A DNA stretch of 64,000 nt from Opitutales bacterium (GCA_017531845.1 JAFXKI010000007.1:62001-126000), one strand, 5' to 3'. Shown: positions 25,930-35,355, counted from the stretch's first letter. The notes: generated from the letters alone by a model not told the origin. A program made the numbers and translations.

Positions 25930-27185
25930 TTTTTCAGCGAAGGCAATTCACGGGCGGCGGAGAGGATTTCGTCCTCGGCGGGAACGATACCGTCGCGCAT
26001 CAAAAATTTTCCGTCGCAAATCACGTGGCGCAAAGCTCGTGTATCGGCAGAATAAACCCAGTTTGAAATCAGATTGTGGTTCGGGAACATGCGCTCGTTG
26101 TTCAAATCTACAAAAACGGCATCGGCGAGTTTGCCCTCGGCGATTTCCCCGGCATCGATTCCGAAAGCGCGGAATCCGTTTCTCGTAGCCCATGAAAAAA
26201 CTTCTTCGGCGGGAACGGCTTCCGGATTGCCGCCGACTTTTGCAAGCAACGCGGCAAACTTCATTTCTTCGCGCATGTCCAAGTTGTTGTTCGATGCCGT
26301 GCCGTCCGTACCGAGTGCAATCTTTGCGCCGCGCGCGGAAAGAGTTTCCGCACGGAAAACTCCCGACGCCAATTTCATGTTGGAAACCGGATTATGGGCA
26401 ATTGTAACGCCGCGTTCCCGCAAAATTTCAATTTCTTCGTCGTCGACATGAACAACGTGTGCGGCGACAACGTTTTCGCCCAGCACGCCGAGAGAATCCA
26501 GCCAACGCACGGGCGAAACACCGTGTTCGGCGACGCAATCCGCCACTTCTTTCTTCGTCTCCGAAAGATGAATGTGAAGCAAAACGCCGCGTTCCCGCGC
26601 TAACTCCGCACAACGCAACCAAAGTTTTTCGCTCACGGTGTAAACCGCATGCGGAGCGATTGCGAAGCGCACGAGCCCGTCGTCGCCGACGGCTCCGCCC
26701 TTCGGGAGCTCCCGGAGCCGTGCAAACATTTTCTCGATTTTTTCTTCGCCCGTAAAATTCGTGACGGTCATGCCGACGCAGGCGCGAATGCCGAGCTCGC
26801 GGGCGGCACGCACGGTTTCCGCGCTCTCAAAATACATGTCATTGAAAAATGTCGTTCCCGAGCGGATCATTTCGAGAATCGCAAGCCGGGAACCCTCATA
26901 AATATCGCGGGCGGAAAGCTTTGCTTCAAACGGCCAAATGTGTTCTTTAAGCCATTTGAAAAGCTCCATATCGTCTGCATAACCGCGCAGAAGCGTCATC
27001 GCCGCGTGCGTGTGCGCATTACAAAACGACGGAAGTATCGCGAGATTTTTCGCGGAAACGATCTCCGCATTTTCCGTATCCGAAATTTTAATACACGGAG
27101 AAATTTTTTCAAAGCGGTTTCCGGAAACGAGCACATCTGTTTCCGTGCCGTTCAGAAACACATTTTTAAAAAGAATTTTTTTCAT
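25926..27185 (-). CDS. Amidohydrolase, S-adenosylhomocysteine/5'-methylthioadenosine deaminase type (MtaD-like)
   Basis: 419 residues of the amidohydrolase superfamily with the MtaD/SAH-deaminase pattern: HTHAAMTLLRGYADD (two metal His), the IHLSET segment (catalytic region), the next His in HVVHVDD, and LGTDGTASNN (metal Asp). Family enzymes convert the adenine of SAH, MTA or adenosine to hypoxanthine. The direct upstream partner in the operon is a divergent adenosylhomocysteinase, which suggests SAH -> S-inosylhomocysteine -> homocysteine. I used ATG 27185 rather than an upstream TTG. Confidence 0.85.
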   Translation of the reverse strand: MKKILFKNVFLNGTETDVLVSGNRFEKISPCIKISDTENAEIVSAKNLAILPSFCNAHTHAAMTLLRGYADDMELFKWLKEHIWPFEAKLSARDIYEGSRLAILEMIRSGTTFFNDMYFESAETVRAARELGIRACVGMTVTNFTGEEKIEKMFARLRELPKGGAVGDDGLVRFAIAPHAVYTVSEKLWLRCAELARERGVLLHIHLSETKKEVADCVAEHGVSPVRWLDSLGVLGENVVAAHVVHVDDEEIEILRERGVTIAHNPVSNMKLASGVFRAETLSARGAKIALGTDGTASNNNLDMREEMKFAALLAKVGGNPEAVPAEEVFSWATRNGFRAFGIDAGEIAEGKLADAVFVDLNNERMFPNHNLISNWVYSADTRALRHVICDGKFLMRDGIVPAEDEILSAARELPSLKK

Positions 27186-27231
27186 GGGCAAAATAACGGG
27201 AGAAACGGAGGCTCTTGGCGGTTTTTCCGTT

Positions 27232-28290
27232 TCAATTCAAAAAATCCATTTCGCCGGCAATGCAACCGCGTTCCCGCGTAATGCGCAGGATTTCATCTTC
27301 TATATCGTCCGGCGGCAAAATAATGCCGTGCGGCAGTTTCCCGGCATTTTGAGCGAGGTAAACGGCGCCCGCGCTGTGCAAAGCCAACGTCGCATCAATG
27401 TATTTGAGGTGCGTCGGTTCTTCGAGAAAAAAATTCAGCGACCGCTTTTCGCCGAGCACCCGCGAGGCGGGAACGCGCGATCCGAATTCGTCTTCTACCC
27501 CCATATTAGCGAGAAGCGCCGGCGAAGCGACGAGTGCTTCGGGAACGAGCCCGCGATCAAGCGCACCGCGGATTCCCGTTGCGGTAACTACGGCGAAGGC
27601 GTCGGCAACGGCGAGCGCGGTTTTTTCGGCATCGCGGAAATCGACGATTTCGTCAATGCGTTCCCGCGTTTTTTCGGAAACGCTTGCCGGATCCGTCACG
27701 GAAACGACATACGCACCCTTTTGTTTCGCGTAATAAATCAATCCGGAGCCGACTTTTCCGCTCCCGAAAATCACGAGTTTTTTTCCCGTCCAATCCGCAT
27801 AGCCGCGTTGCGCCATTGCACGGTAAAAGCTTTCGCCCGTTCCGAGAAAGGTTTCGATGCGTTTAATACGCCCGCCGTCGGCAAGAAAAACGGGACGATC
27901 GGAATTTTGGTATTTTTCGACGCCGGAACGCGTCAGCTCGGCGAATCCGAGACGCGGTTTCCATGCGGAAAAGCCGCCGGCATTGTCCAAAATCAAATCG
28001 ACTTCAAAGGGCTCATCGTCCCAACGCACGACGGGAACGCCCGCCTCGCGCATCAGCTCCATCACGGCGGCATCATAGAGAATCCCTTCGCGCCAACCGA
28101 TGGTCAACCGCGCTCCCGCCGCAAGAAGCGCGCGGTATTTTGTCATCGTGTTACGAAAAATCGGTGAGGCCTCAATCACGCGCAATCCTTCGAGCGGACG
28201 CGTTTTTGCCCAAATTTCCGTCTGATACGCGGCGGCGGGAAAATCTTTTTCCGTGTAGGCGGAAGCTAAAATTTCGTCGATTTTTTTCAT
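27232..28290 (-). CDS. Divergent S-adenosylhomocysteinase-like protein (candidate S-inosylhomocysteine hydrolase)
   Basis: 352 residues, clearly shorter than classical SAHase (about 430). The NAD-binding fold is visible (KLVIFGSGKVGSGL, then VTATGIRGAL), and the C-terminal segment LKYIDATLALHSAG resembles the SAHase end. The substrate-binding N-terminal part has drifted, with EASPIFRNTMTKYRAL where SAHase has its conserved STQD region. Placed 40 bp upstream of the deaminase, it fits the role of the hydrolase that acts on the deaminated product, as shown for the Methanocaldococcus SIH pathway. Function here is inference. Confidence 0.7.
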   Translation of the reverse strand: MKKIDEILASAYTEKDFPAAAYQTEIWAKTRPLEGLRVIEASPIFRNTMTKYRALLAAGARLTIGWREGILYDAAVMELMREAGVPVVRWDDEPFEVDLILDNAGGFSAWKPRLGFAELTRSGVEKYQNSDRPVFLADGGRIKRIETFLGTGESFYRAMAQRGYADWTGKKLVIFGSGKVGSGLIYYAKQKGAYVVSVTDPASVSEKTRERIDEIVDFRDAEKTALAVADAFAVVTATGIRGALDRGLVPEALVASPALLANMGVEDEFGSRVPASRVLGEKRSLNFFLEEPTHLKYIDATLALHSAGAVYLAQNAGKLPHGIILPPDDIEDEILRITRERGCIAGEMDFLN

Positions 28291-28305
28291 ACGGGAACGC
28301 TGGCT

Positions 28306-28881
28306 CTATTCGTTTTCAAGTTTGGAAAAAATAAGTCCGTCGCGGAAACCTCCGTAAGCGCATTTAACATCACGAAGGCGACCTTCAAGCGTGTATCCGA
28401 GGCGCTTAGCGACGGCGGCGGAGGCGATATTATCCGCGTCGCACTCAATAACGCAACGATGAATTCCGCAGGCGAAAAGCTCTTTTTCCAAAAGGCGGAC
28501 AAATTCCGTAGCGTAGCCGTTCCCGCAAGCGGTTTGGTCCAAATAATAGCCGAATTCCGCCATGCGGTTCATGTGAGAAATCGTGTGCACGCCGCCCGCG
28601 CCGACCATTTTTCCGGAAGCTTTAGAAAAAAACACGTATTCAAAGGATTTCTGCGCTTCCCAGTTTTCGGAAAAAATATCGGTAACAACGCGCACATCTT
28701 CCGCGCTTTTCGTATCGTCGATCCAAAAAAGAAATTCGCGCAAATGCCCGCGGGAACGCTCAATCAGGGCAAACAATTCTTCGTCGTGAGCATGCGTGCG
28801 GCGGCACACAACAATTTTTTCGCCCGAAATTTCCTCGGGCAAAGTAAATTTTTTAAATTCCTGTAATCCTAAATCCAGCAT
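28306..28881 (-). CDS. GNAT-family N-acetyltransferase (RimJ/RimL-like)
   Basis: 191 residues with the GNAT fold: N-terminal 'HDEELFALIERSRGHLREFL', the acetyl-CoA-binding segment TACGNGYATEFVRLL and C-terminal 'VAKRLGYTLEGRLRD'. RimJ/RimL types acetylate the N-termini of ribosomal proteins, but relatives act on antibiotics or small amines. It is first in the operon with the SAH-processing genes, 15 bp before the next gene. Substrate not known. Confidence 0.85.
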   Translation of the reverse strand: MLDLGLQEFKKFTLPEEISGEKIVVCRRTHAHDEELFALIERSRGHLREFLFWIDDTKSAEDVRVVTDIFSENWEAQKSFEYVFFSKASGKMVGAGGVHTISHMNRMAEFGYYLDQTACGNGYATEFVRLLEKELFACGIHRCVIECDADNIASAAVAKRLGYTLEGRLRDVKCAYGGFRDGLIFSKLENE

Positions 28882-28930
28882 GAGATTGATTTTTCAAAAA
28901 AAAAAGAAAATGTGTGTTCATCCGCTCTAA

Positions 28931-28980
28931 AAAACAAAAAAGCCCGCAAAGCTTTTATTTATCAGGCTTGCGGGCTGTTT
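28931..28980 (-). terminator. Terminator of the tRNA-Lys gene
   Basis: On the minus strand, after CCA and TTCAAAAC, the stem AGCCCGCAAGC pairs with GCTTTGCGGGCT around a 12-nt AT-rich loop and is followed by a run of T. The same stem sequence and spacing occur after tRNA-Leu (35450-35490). Confidence 0.85.
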
Positions 28981-28985
28981 TGAAG

Positions 28986-29060
28986 TGGTAGGGCGCCGGG
29001 GATTCGAACCCCGAACCAATTGCTTAAAAGGCAACTGCTCTACCATTGAGCTAGCGCCCC
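28986..29060 (-). tRNA. tRNA-Lys (anticodon TTT)
   Basis: A 75-nt cloverleaf with encoded CCA. Acceptor GGGGCGC/GCGCCCT, D stem GCTC/GAGC, anticodon stem GTTGC/GCAAT around loop CTTTTAA (anticodon UUU), T stem CGGGG/CCCCG with TTCGAAT loop, discriminator A. Confidence 0.96.
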
Positions 29061-29068
29061 ACTTCGGC

Positions 29069-29090
29069 AACCTTCGTTTAAACGAAAGTT
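29069..29090. repeat. 22-bp inverted repeat just upstream of tRNA-Lys
   Basis: AACCTTCGTTT joined directly to AAACGAAAGTT forms an 11-bp-per-arm palindrome (one G-T mismatch) 9 bp from the mature 5' end of tRNA-Lys. It could be a leader hairpin or an operator. Beyond it lies TTGCGC with a 17-bp spacer to CATATT, a possible promoter on the minus strand. Confidence 0.45.
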
Positions 29091-29211
29091 GAGGAAGAAT
29101 ATGCCTTTTTATTTTTAAGTGCGCAAGCCTTTTTTTTTACGAGATAGACGAAGAATCAGAAACTTCTTTCAAGCGGCAAGTCCGCGTTCCCGTCAGCGGT
29201 TCCCGAAACGG

Positions 29212-30063
29212 CTACGGAAGCCAATCTCCGAATTCGGGAGCGCGTTTTTCCAAATAAGCTTTTCTGCCTTCGTTGCCCTCTTCCGTCAGATAATACAGCA
29301 GCGTCGCGTTCCCGGCGAGTTCCTGAATCCCCGCCTGCCCGTCGAGCTCGGCGTTGAATGCGGATTTGAGGCAACGGATTGCGATCGGGCTTTTTGTCAA
29401 AATTTCCCGCGCCCATTGCACGCCTTCTTCGTCGAGGCGTTCCACGGGAACGACCGTATTGACGAGCCCCATTTTCAGCGCATCTTCCGCATTGTATTGC
29501 CGGCAGAGAAACCAGATTTCGCGCGCTTTTTTTTGACCGACAAGGCGTGCGAGGTAGCTGCTGCCGAAGCCGCCGTCAAAGCTTCCGACCTTCGGTCCCG
29601 TTTGCCCGAACACGGCGTTGTCCGCCGCGATTGTCAAATCGCAGACCATGTGCAAAACGTGACCGCCGCCGATGGCGTAGCCGGCGACAAGCGCGATGAC
29701 GACTTTCGGCATGGTGCGGATCAAGCGTTGCAGGTCCAAAACGTTCAAGCGAGGCACACCGGATTTTGACGTGTAACCGCCGGTTTTGTCGCCGCGGATT
29801 TTCTGGTCGCCGCCGGAGCAAAACGCGTATTTTCCGTCTGTTTGCGGATTGGCTCCGCGCAAAAGCACGACGCCGATTTTAATGTCTTCGCGAGCATCCG
29901 AAAACGCTTCGAGCATTTCCTGCACGGTTTCCGGCGTGAACGCGTTTCGGCGATGCGGTCGATTAATCGTTACGCGTGCAATGCCCTCGTCGCATTTTTC
30001 GTAAATAATTTCGGAAAATTCACGAACTTTTTTCCAAACGGGAACGCTTGTATTTTTTTCCAT
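29212..30063 (-). CDS. menB: 1,4-dihydroxy-2-naphthoyl-CoA synthase
   Basis: 283 residues of the crotonase fold with MenB-specific segments: [48 protein letters not shown] and [20 protein letters not shown]. It closes the second ring of menaquinone from o-succinylbenzoyl-CoA, so the organism makes menaquinone. Its start lies 15 bp after thrB, probably co-transcribed. Other men genes are not in the window. Confidence 0.95.
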   Translation of the reverse strand: MEKNTSVPVWKKVREFSEIIYEKCDEGIARVTINRPHRRNAFTPETVQEMLEAFSDAREDIKIGVVLLRGANPQTDGKYAFCSGGDQKIRGDKTGGYTSKSGVPRLNVLDLQRLIRTMPKVVIALVAGYAIGGGHVLHMVCDLTIAADNAVFGQTGPKVGSFDGGFGSSYLARLVGQKKAREIWFLCRQYNAEDALKMGLVNTVVPVERLDEEGVQWAREILTKSPIAIRCLKSAFNAELDGQAGIQELAGNATLLYYLTEEGNEGRKAYLEKRAPEFGDWLP

Positions 30064-30078
30064 GATACAAAAAAAATT

Positions 30079-30981
30079 TTACGGGCGGATGATTTTGATG
30101 GATGCGCCGCGATGGTTAACGTGCATTTTGCGCACGCGCCAATTAAGGGAAAGCGTATCGCAGTAATCCGCGATTTCTTTGCCGAAGCTGTCGTCGTCAT
30201 TCACGACGATGGCGACAATCGTCGGTCCCGCGCCGGAAACGTAAGTCGTTACCGCGTTATCGCTTTCTTTGACGTAGTTGAAAACCTTATCGCCTTCCGG
30301 AATCAGCGAAAGGCGGTAGCTTTGATGAAGCCGATCTTTGCAACCGGCGCGGATCAGTTGCTCGTCCGCTTTTTCCAAGCCTTCTACAAGAAGCGGCACG
30401 CGGGACAAGTTGTAAATACAATCCGAGAGGCTGTAGGATTTCGGAAGAATTTTACGCGCTTCCTCCGTCGAAACGCGCACGTCCGGCATCAGTGCATAGA
30501 AACTGAGCTTGTCGCTGATGGAATATTCGTGCCAGTAAACAAAATCGTTTTCGATGATGGCGGCGACGAAGCCGCCGAGAATCGCCGGAGCAACGTTGTC
30601 CGGGTGTCCTTCAATCAAGGACGCGATGCGCAAAATTTCGCCCTTGTCGAAATTAAGTCCGCCGATTTGGTTTGCCGCCATAATTCCGGCTACGATACAG
30701 GTTGAGCTTGAGCCCAAACCGCTACAGAGCGGTAAGTCCGTATCGAAGTGAATATTCATCGCGGGAACGGGACGACCGTAGCTTTGAAGCGTTTTTTCTA
30801 AAGTTTTATAAACGAGGTTGTTTTCCGCGCTCGCGAACTGCGGCTCGCAACCGGTGATGGACAAACCGTCCCCGCCGGTTTCAAACGTAAAGCGGTTAAA
30901 CATATCGAAAGCAAGTCCCATCATATCGAAACCGGGACCGACGTTTGCGCTCGTCGCGGGAACAGAGATTTTAAATTTCAT
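30079..30981 (-). CDS. thrB: Homoserine kinase
   Basis: A 300-residue GHMP kinase that phosphorylates homoserine in threonine synthesis. Signatures are VPATSANVGPGFD at the N terminus and the ATP-binding PLCSGLGSSST. The start is ATG 30981, where homology begins; the upstream in-frame start adds only four residues. No strong ribosome-binding site is visible. menB follows on the same strand. Confidence 0.93.
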   Translation of the reverse strand: MKFKISVPATSANVGPGFDMMGLAFDMFNRFTFETGGDGLSITGCEPQFASAENNLVYKTLEKTLQSYGRPVPAMNIHFDTDLPLCSGLGSSSTCIVAGIMAANQIGGLNFDKGEILRIASLIEGHPDNVAPAILGGFVAAIIENDFVYWHEYSISDKLSFYALMPDVRVSTEEARKILPKSYSLSDCIYNLSRVPLLVEGLEKADEQLIRAGCKDRLHQSYRLSLIPEGDKVFNYVKESDNAVTTYVSGAGPTIVAIVVNDDDSFGKEIADYCDTLSLNWRVRKMHVNHRGASIKIIRP

Positions 30982-31165
30982 ACTTTCGCACAATCAAAAC
31001 GCAAAAGCCGGAAAACGTAAATTTCAATTTAGCACGCATAGCAAGCAGGGGAGCCGGAAGCGCACGGCTTTTTCCGGCGGGAACGCCCTCTCGTCTTTAC
31101 CGTTGCGCGGGAACGCGGGATTTCGTTAATCTGAGCGGCATATTTTGTATCTTTACTCACCGACA

Positions 31166-32266
31166 ATGAGCAGTATTTCCGCAGAAAAAAAATCAGATAA
31201 AACGCCGCTGTGGTTTGCGGCGATCGGAATTCTTATGTGCGCCATCGTCATTTGGGATCAGCAATACTGCTGGTCGTCCAAAGACGATTACATTTTCGGC
31301 TATCTCGTGCCGTTTTTGTGCGCTTTTGTTTTGAAAGAACGCTTCCACCTCTTGCGCGCGATTTTCACGGGCTCGCCGTTGGCGACGGCGACGGACGACA
31401 GCGGCGAACCGACCGACGAATTTTCGCCACCCGCGTTTATTCGCCCCGGGTGGAAAACGCCGTGGATTCTCGATCTGATTTTTGCCGCGGGAACGCTTTT
31501 CTCGCTCCTTTTGTTCGCCGGAGGCGGTGTCGGCACCGCGATTTACGGCGCGGCGGCAGTTACGACTCACGAAAACACGATGGGCTTCATCGGCACGGCA
31601 TTCGGCTTGGTTTGGTTCGCTTCGGCAAAAGATTTGACGGGAACGCCGCTCGATTTGCGCACCCGCTTGCGCGTGCTGATGATTTTCGTTTTCCCGATTT
31701 GCGTATGGTTTGTTTCCGGTCCGTTTACGTTTCTCGTGGACAGCCAAATCAAAACCCTGCTCTTGGACAAAGTTACGGCAACCGTCGTTTATTTGCTCAA
31801 TCTCTTTGATTTTTCCCTCGTTCAGGAAGGCAACATTATCGTGCTTCCGGGAGGCGATACCGTCGGCGTGGCGGACGCCTGCTCGGGAATCCGCTCGATG
31901 ACGGCATGCGTCTTCGCAGGTTCGTTTCTCGCCGCAATTTTTCTCCATTCCTGGGGAAAAAAAGTCTGCTTCGTCGGCGTTTCCATCGTGTTTGCTCTCG
32001 TATTAAACGTATTGCGCACCAGCTTTTTGACGGTGTGGTCGCTTTGGAACGGCTCCAAGGCACTGGATTATGACTTTTTCGGGAACCCTACGGACAGCGT
32101 AAAATTCACGCTCGGCACCGTCCATGATGTCGCCGGATGGACGGCAATGATTATCACCTTCATCATGCTTTTGATGCTCATTCCGCTGTTCAATCTCAAG
32201 CTGACTAAAACCGACGAAGAAATGGGTTTTGAATTTGTAGACGAGCAGCCGCCGGAAGAAAAATAG
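31166..32266 (+). CDS. Exosortase (archaeosortase/exosortase family transpeptidase)
   Basis: A 366-residue integral membrane protein with about eight helices. The catalytic triad of the family is present: Cys-239 (in DACSGIRS), Arg-284 (in LNVLRTSFLT) and His-320 (in TVHDVAGW). Exosortases cut PEP-CTERM tails and pass the protein to the cell surface or matrix, like sortases. A matching PEP-CTERM gene is 3.5 kb away. The neighbour downstream is the M60-like protein. I start at ATG 31166, the second Met in the frame. Confidence 0.9.
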   Translation: MSSISAEKKSDKTPLWFAAIGILMCAIVIWDQQYCWSSKDDYIFGYLVPFLCAFVLKERFHLLRAIFTGSPLATATDDSGEPTDEFSPPAFIRPGWKTPWILDLIFAAGTLFSLLLFAGGGVGTAIYGAAAVTTHENTMGFIGTAFGLVWFASAKDLTGTPLDLRTRLRVLMIFVFPICVWFVSGPFTFLVDSQIKTLLLDKVTATVVYLLNLFDFSLVQEGNIIVLPGGDTVGVADACSGIRSMTACVFAGSFLAAIFLHSWGKKVCFVGVSIVFALVLNVLRTSFLTVWSLWNGSKALDYDFFGNPTDSVKFTLGTVHDVAGWTAMIITFIMLLMLIPLFNLKLTKTDEEMGFEFVDEQPPEEK

Positions 32267-32295
32267 TTTTTGCCCGCACGCACACTCGCACACCA

Positions 32296-32333
32296 AACAC
32301 GGATTTTTCGGAAGCAAACAAAAATCCGTGTTT
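32296..32333 (+). terminator. Hairpin after the exosortase gene
   Basis: AACACGGATTTTT (32296-32308) pairs over 13 bp with AAAAATCCGTGTT (32320-32332), followed by an AT-rich stretch with scattered T. It may end or attenuate exosortase transcription before the M60-like gene. The AAAAATCCGTG arm recurs in the intergenic repeat near 35.61 kb. Confidence 0.5.
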
Positions 32334-32380
32334 ATTTGTATTTATCCGCAATTTCTTTTACGATTCGGCAAGCCCCCACC

Positions 32381-34462
32381 ATGTTGCCTCTGAAAAAAAT
32401 CCTTTCGCTCGCCGCCGCCGGCACTTTCCTCGCCTGCGTTCTCGCTATGCCGCTTTATGCGGATACGGAAAACCCCGAAACTGATGAAATACCTGCACTT
32501 CCCGCCGACTTGGATGCTTGGGAAGCCGCCCTCGACGCAATTTACACTCCGGATACCACGGAGCCAAAAATCCCGGTTTTCCCGGAAAAGAAACCCGACT
32601 CGAAAATCAACGAAAAGCGAGCCGCATTCAAAACCAAACTGCGCACCGTCAGCAAATTCAAAGAAAAATCCAAGCCGGAAGAAATAGACGAATGGTTTGC
32701 CGAAATTTTGCCCACGCCGACAGATCCGCTCGCGCTCAGCATCAACGCCGAGCTCCGAAACGAAATCAAAGAAAAACTTCCCGCTTACAAACGCGTTCCC
32801 GCACGTGAAGTTTTCCCGCACCCGAGCGCAAAATTCTTTCCCGGAGACGTTCCCGAAAAATTCAAACGCATCGGAAAACCGTTTTACCCGGATCCGCAAA
32901 CGGGCGGCTGGCAAAGCACCGGGCTTTACGCTGCACCGGGCGAACGCATCAAAGTCCGCGTTTCAAAATCCGCACTCTCCGCCGGCATTCGCATTCGCAT
33001 CGGGAGCCATACGGACAATCTGCTCCAATCCCGCCAGCGCTACTGGTATCGTTTCCCCGATATCACCTGCGAATACGGCGTGCGCGAGCAGTCCTTCGAA
33101 ATCGCCAGCGCGTTCGGAGGGCTAATTTACGTCGCGGTTCCAAGAGGGAGAACTTCCGCACGCACGCAAATGATTTTCAGCGGAGCGGTCGAAGCCCCGT
33201 TTTTCCAAATTGACGAAACAAAACTCTCACAATGGAACTACGTGCGCTACGCTCCCGCACCATGGGCTGAATTTGTCGGAAAAAATTTCGCCGCCACCAT
33301 TCCCGCAGACGAAGCCGCCGCCATCGATAATCCGGAGAAAATTATTCGGTTTTGGGACAATGTTGTCGCCGAGCTGGACAAGCTAACCTCCGGACCCAAG
33401 GAACGCTCACAGCCGATCCGCTTCGTCGTCGACATCGAATCGACCGCCGCCGCCGGACACGCGGGCGACCCGATTGTCGGCACCCTCATGTGGTCGCGCG
33501 GCTATTGGGACTTGGAGCATATTCGCAAAGAAGGCTCGTGGGAGCTTTTTCACGCCATCGGGAAAAACCTCGTCAGCTCCAAATGGAGCTTCTTCGGAGA
33601 CCGTGACACGCCCGCCGCGCTTCTTGCGCTCTACAGTATGGAAAAAACAACCGGACGCAAAGCCGCCACGTTTTTCGACGTTCCCGCGCTTCGCTCCGCC
33701 TGCCTCGCCCGCCTAAAACGGGAAAAAGCTGAAGAAAAAAACAAAAAAAATCTGCGGGAACGTCTAAAACAGGAAGAAAATGAAAAAAAATCTCAGCATA
33801 AGAAAATTCTGACGGATAAATCATCCGGAAAAGGTCGGCGGGAACGCCAAAAAGAAGCCGACGAAGCGGATATCGAAGACAACTGGCAGGACCCCGGCGT
33901 GCCCTTTCAACGCCTCGCCGCCTACATTCCCGTCATCGATGCATGCGGCTGGGAACCGATTGAAAAACTTTTTAAATTCTACACCGTGCGCAACCGCCTC
34001 CCTCTCGATACAGAAGAGGAAAAACAGCGCACCTTCGTCATGCTGTGGTCGCAGGCCACGAAAAAAAATCTCTCACCGCACCTCGAAAAATTCGGCTTCC
34101 CCAAGCAAAACGGCGGCGGGAATTATGCGGATTTCGTCCCCAAAACACAGGCAAGTGGAGATACGCCCCACTCGGAAAGCGACGCAACCGGCTTTCTCGG
34201 CTATTCGCCGTTCCCGACTATCGCCGTGCTGAACGAAAACTACCGGGTTCCCCAACTTCCCAAAGCGGAAAAAGAAAATCTTTCTCCCTTCGGCACGGCT
34301 TCTGAAGAAAACGACGAAGAGCCGGACGCGGAAACCGAGGAAGAGTCCGGCTACGATCCCGAAGCCGACGAGGAGCTTCCGGGCAACGTTCCCGTCGAAG
34401 AAGCGGCAGACGCCTCTCCCGAAAATTACAACCCGGAGAAAGCTAATTTCGATGAAATTTAA
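32381..34462 (+). CDS. Exported M60-like (enhancin/mucin-peptidase family) protein with destroyed zinc site
   Basis: 693 residues, with a signal peptide (about 1-27). Residues 176-415 align motif by motif with M60-like peptidases (GWQSTGLYAAPGERIKV, RIGSHTDNLL, ASAFGGLIYVAVP, APAPWAEFVGKN, WELFHAIGKN). The family zinc motif HExxH here reads HAIGK (391-395), so the catalytic Glu and the second His are lost, and the third ligand region is also changed (DRDTP). It should not cleave peptides and may instead bind glycoprotein. A Lys/Glu-rich coiled insert lies at about 444-498 and an acidic tail ends the protein. It sits after the exosortase. Confidence 0.8.
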   Translation: MLPLKKILSLAAAGTFLACVLAMPLYADTENPETDEIPALPADLDAWEAALDAIYTPDTTEPKIPVFPEKKPDSKINEKRAAFKTKLRTVSKFKEKSKPEEIDEWFAEILPTPTDPLALSINAELRNEIKEKLPAYKRVPAREVFPHPSAKFFPGDVPEKFKRIGKPFYPDPQTGGWQSTGLYAAPGERIKVRVSKSALSAGIRIRIGSHTDNLLQSRQRYWYRFPDITCEYGVREQSFEIASAFGGLIYVAVPRGRTSARTQMIFSGAVEAPFFQIDETKLSQWNYVRYAPAPWAEFVGKNFAATIPADEAAAIDNPEKIIRFWDNVVAELDKLTSGPKERSQPIRFVVDIESTAAAGHAGDPIVGTLMWSRGYWDLEHIRKEGSWELFHAIGKNLVSSKWSFFGDRDTPAALLALYSMEKTTGRKAATFFDVPALRSACLARLKREKAEEKNKKNLRERLKQEENEKKSQHKKILTDKSSGKGRRERQKEADEADIEDNWQDPGVPFQRLAAYIPVIDACGWEPIEKLFKFYTVRNRLPLDTEEEKQRTFVMLWSQATKKNLSPHLEKFGFPKQNGGGNYADFVPKTQASGDTPHSESDATGFLGYSPFPTIAVLNENYRVPQLPKAEKENLSPFGTASEENDEEPDAETEEESGYDPEADEELPGNVPVEEAADASPENYNPEKANFDEI

Positions 34463-35285
34463 TAAACAACTAAACGCCGCACACACAGCCATTTTTCTCT
34501 GCGGCGGAAGCGGAACGCGGATGCGCGGAAGCGTGGCTGACAAAATTCTGGCTCCGCTCGCGGGAACGCCGGCACTCGCCTACTCACTGAAAGCCTTTGA
34601 AACCACCGGGATTTTCTCCCGCGCCGTTTTCGTTTTTCGCGACGAAGCTCAAAAAAACGAAATACAAAAAATCGCCGAAAAATTTTCTCCTGCACTCGCC
34701 GCAAACGCCCTTTTTTGCAAAGGCGGGAAAGAGCGGAAAGACTCCGTTTTAAACGGGCTTCGAACCGCCGCAGGCGCGGGCGGAAATGCGGCGGGAACGC
34801 TCGCTTTTATCCACGACTGCGCCCGCCCGCTGATTTCCACAGAAAACCTGCTCAAGCTCGCCGACGTCGCACAGCGCGAAGGCGGTGCCGTGCTCGCGCA
34901 CCGTTGCAAAAATACCGTCAAACGCGTCCCCGCAGGCACGACTCCGGAAACGGCATGCCGCACGGAAGACCTTGATCGGGCACGACTCTGGGAAACGGAA
35001 ACCCCGCAAGTATTCCCGCTCGAAAAAATTTTCTCTGCATATCAAAAAATTAATGATGAAAATATTTTTGTAACAGATGACGTCGCCGCCGCCGAAGCTG
35101 CCGGCGTTCCCGTCGCCATCGTCGAAAACCTCTCTCCCAATCCCAAGATCACCGTTCCCGAAGATCTCATTTTCTGCGAAGCAATCCTCGAAAAAAATAG
35201 CACGCAAACACCCGCGAGCCGGAAACCTTTCCGATTTTTGCAAGCACGCAATTCGGCAAAAGACGTTCCCGCCAAGATCCTTTGA
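34452..35285 (+). CDS. ispD: 2-C-methyl-D-erythritol 4-phosphate cytidylyltransferase
   Basis: 277 residues of the IspD type, which makes CDP-methylerythritol in the MEP isoprenoid pathway. The nucleotide-binding N terminus reads IFLCGGSGTRMRG with the K following in ADKILAPL, and the later HDCARPLI and TPQVF segments are family signatures. Its ATG lies 11 bp inside the end of the M60-like gene, so coupling is likely. The C terminus runs about 30 residues past the usual end. Confidence 0.93.
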   Translation: MKFNKQLNAAHTAIFLCGGSGTRMRGSVADKILAPLAGTPALAYSLKAFETTGIFSRAVFVFRDEAQKNEIQKIAEKFSPALAANALFCKGGKERKDSVLNGLRTAAGAGGNAAGTLAFIHDCARPLISTENLLKLADVAQREGGAVLAHRCKNTVKRVPAGTTPETACRTEDLDRARLWETETPQVFPLEKIFSAYQKINDENIFVTDDVAAAEAAGVPVAIVENLSPNPKITVPEDLIFCEAILEKNSTQTPASRKPFRFLQARNSAKDVPAKIL

Positions 35286-35355
35286 GTTTGACAGTCTCAC
35301 GAAAAAAGAATTTCTTTGGCTCTTCTTTAAAGCGTTTTCGCTTGAGACAAAATTT

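Noticed and set aside
35288-35316. TTGACA promoter for tRNA-Leu
   Set aside because: A -35-like TTGACA is present but the hexamer at the correct spacing (TTTCTT) is not a usable -10, so it was not listed.
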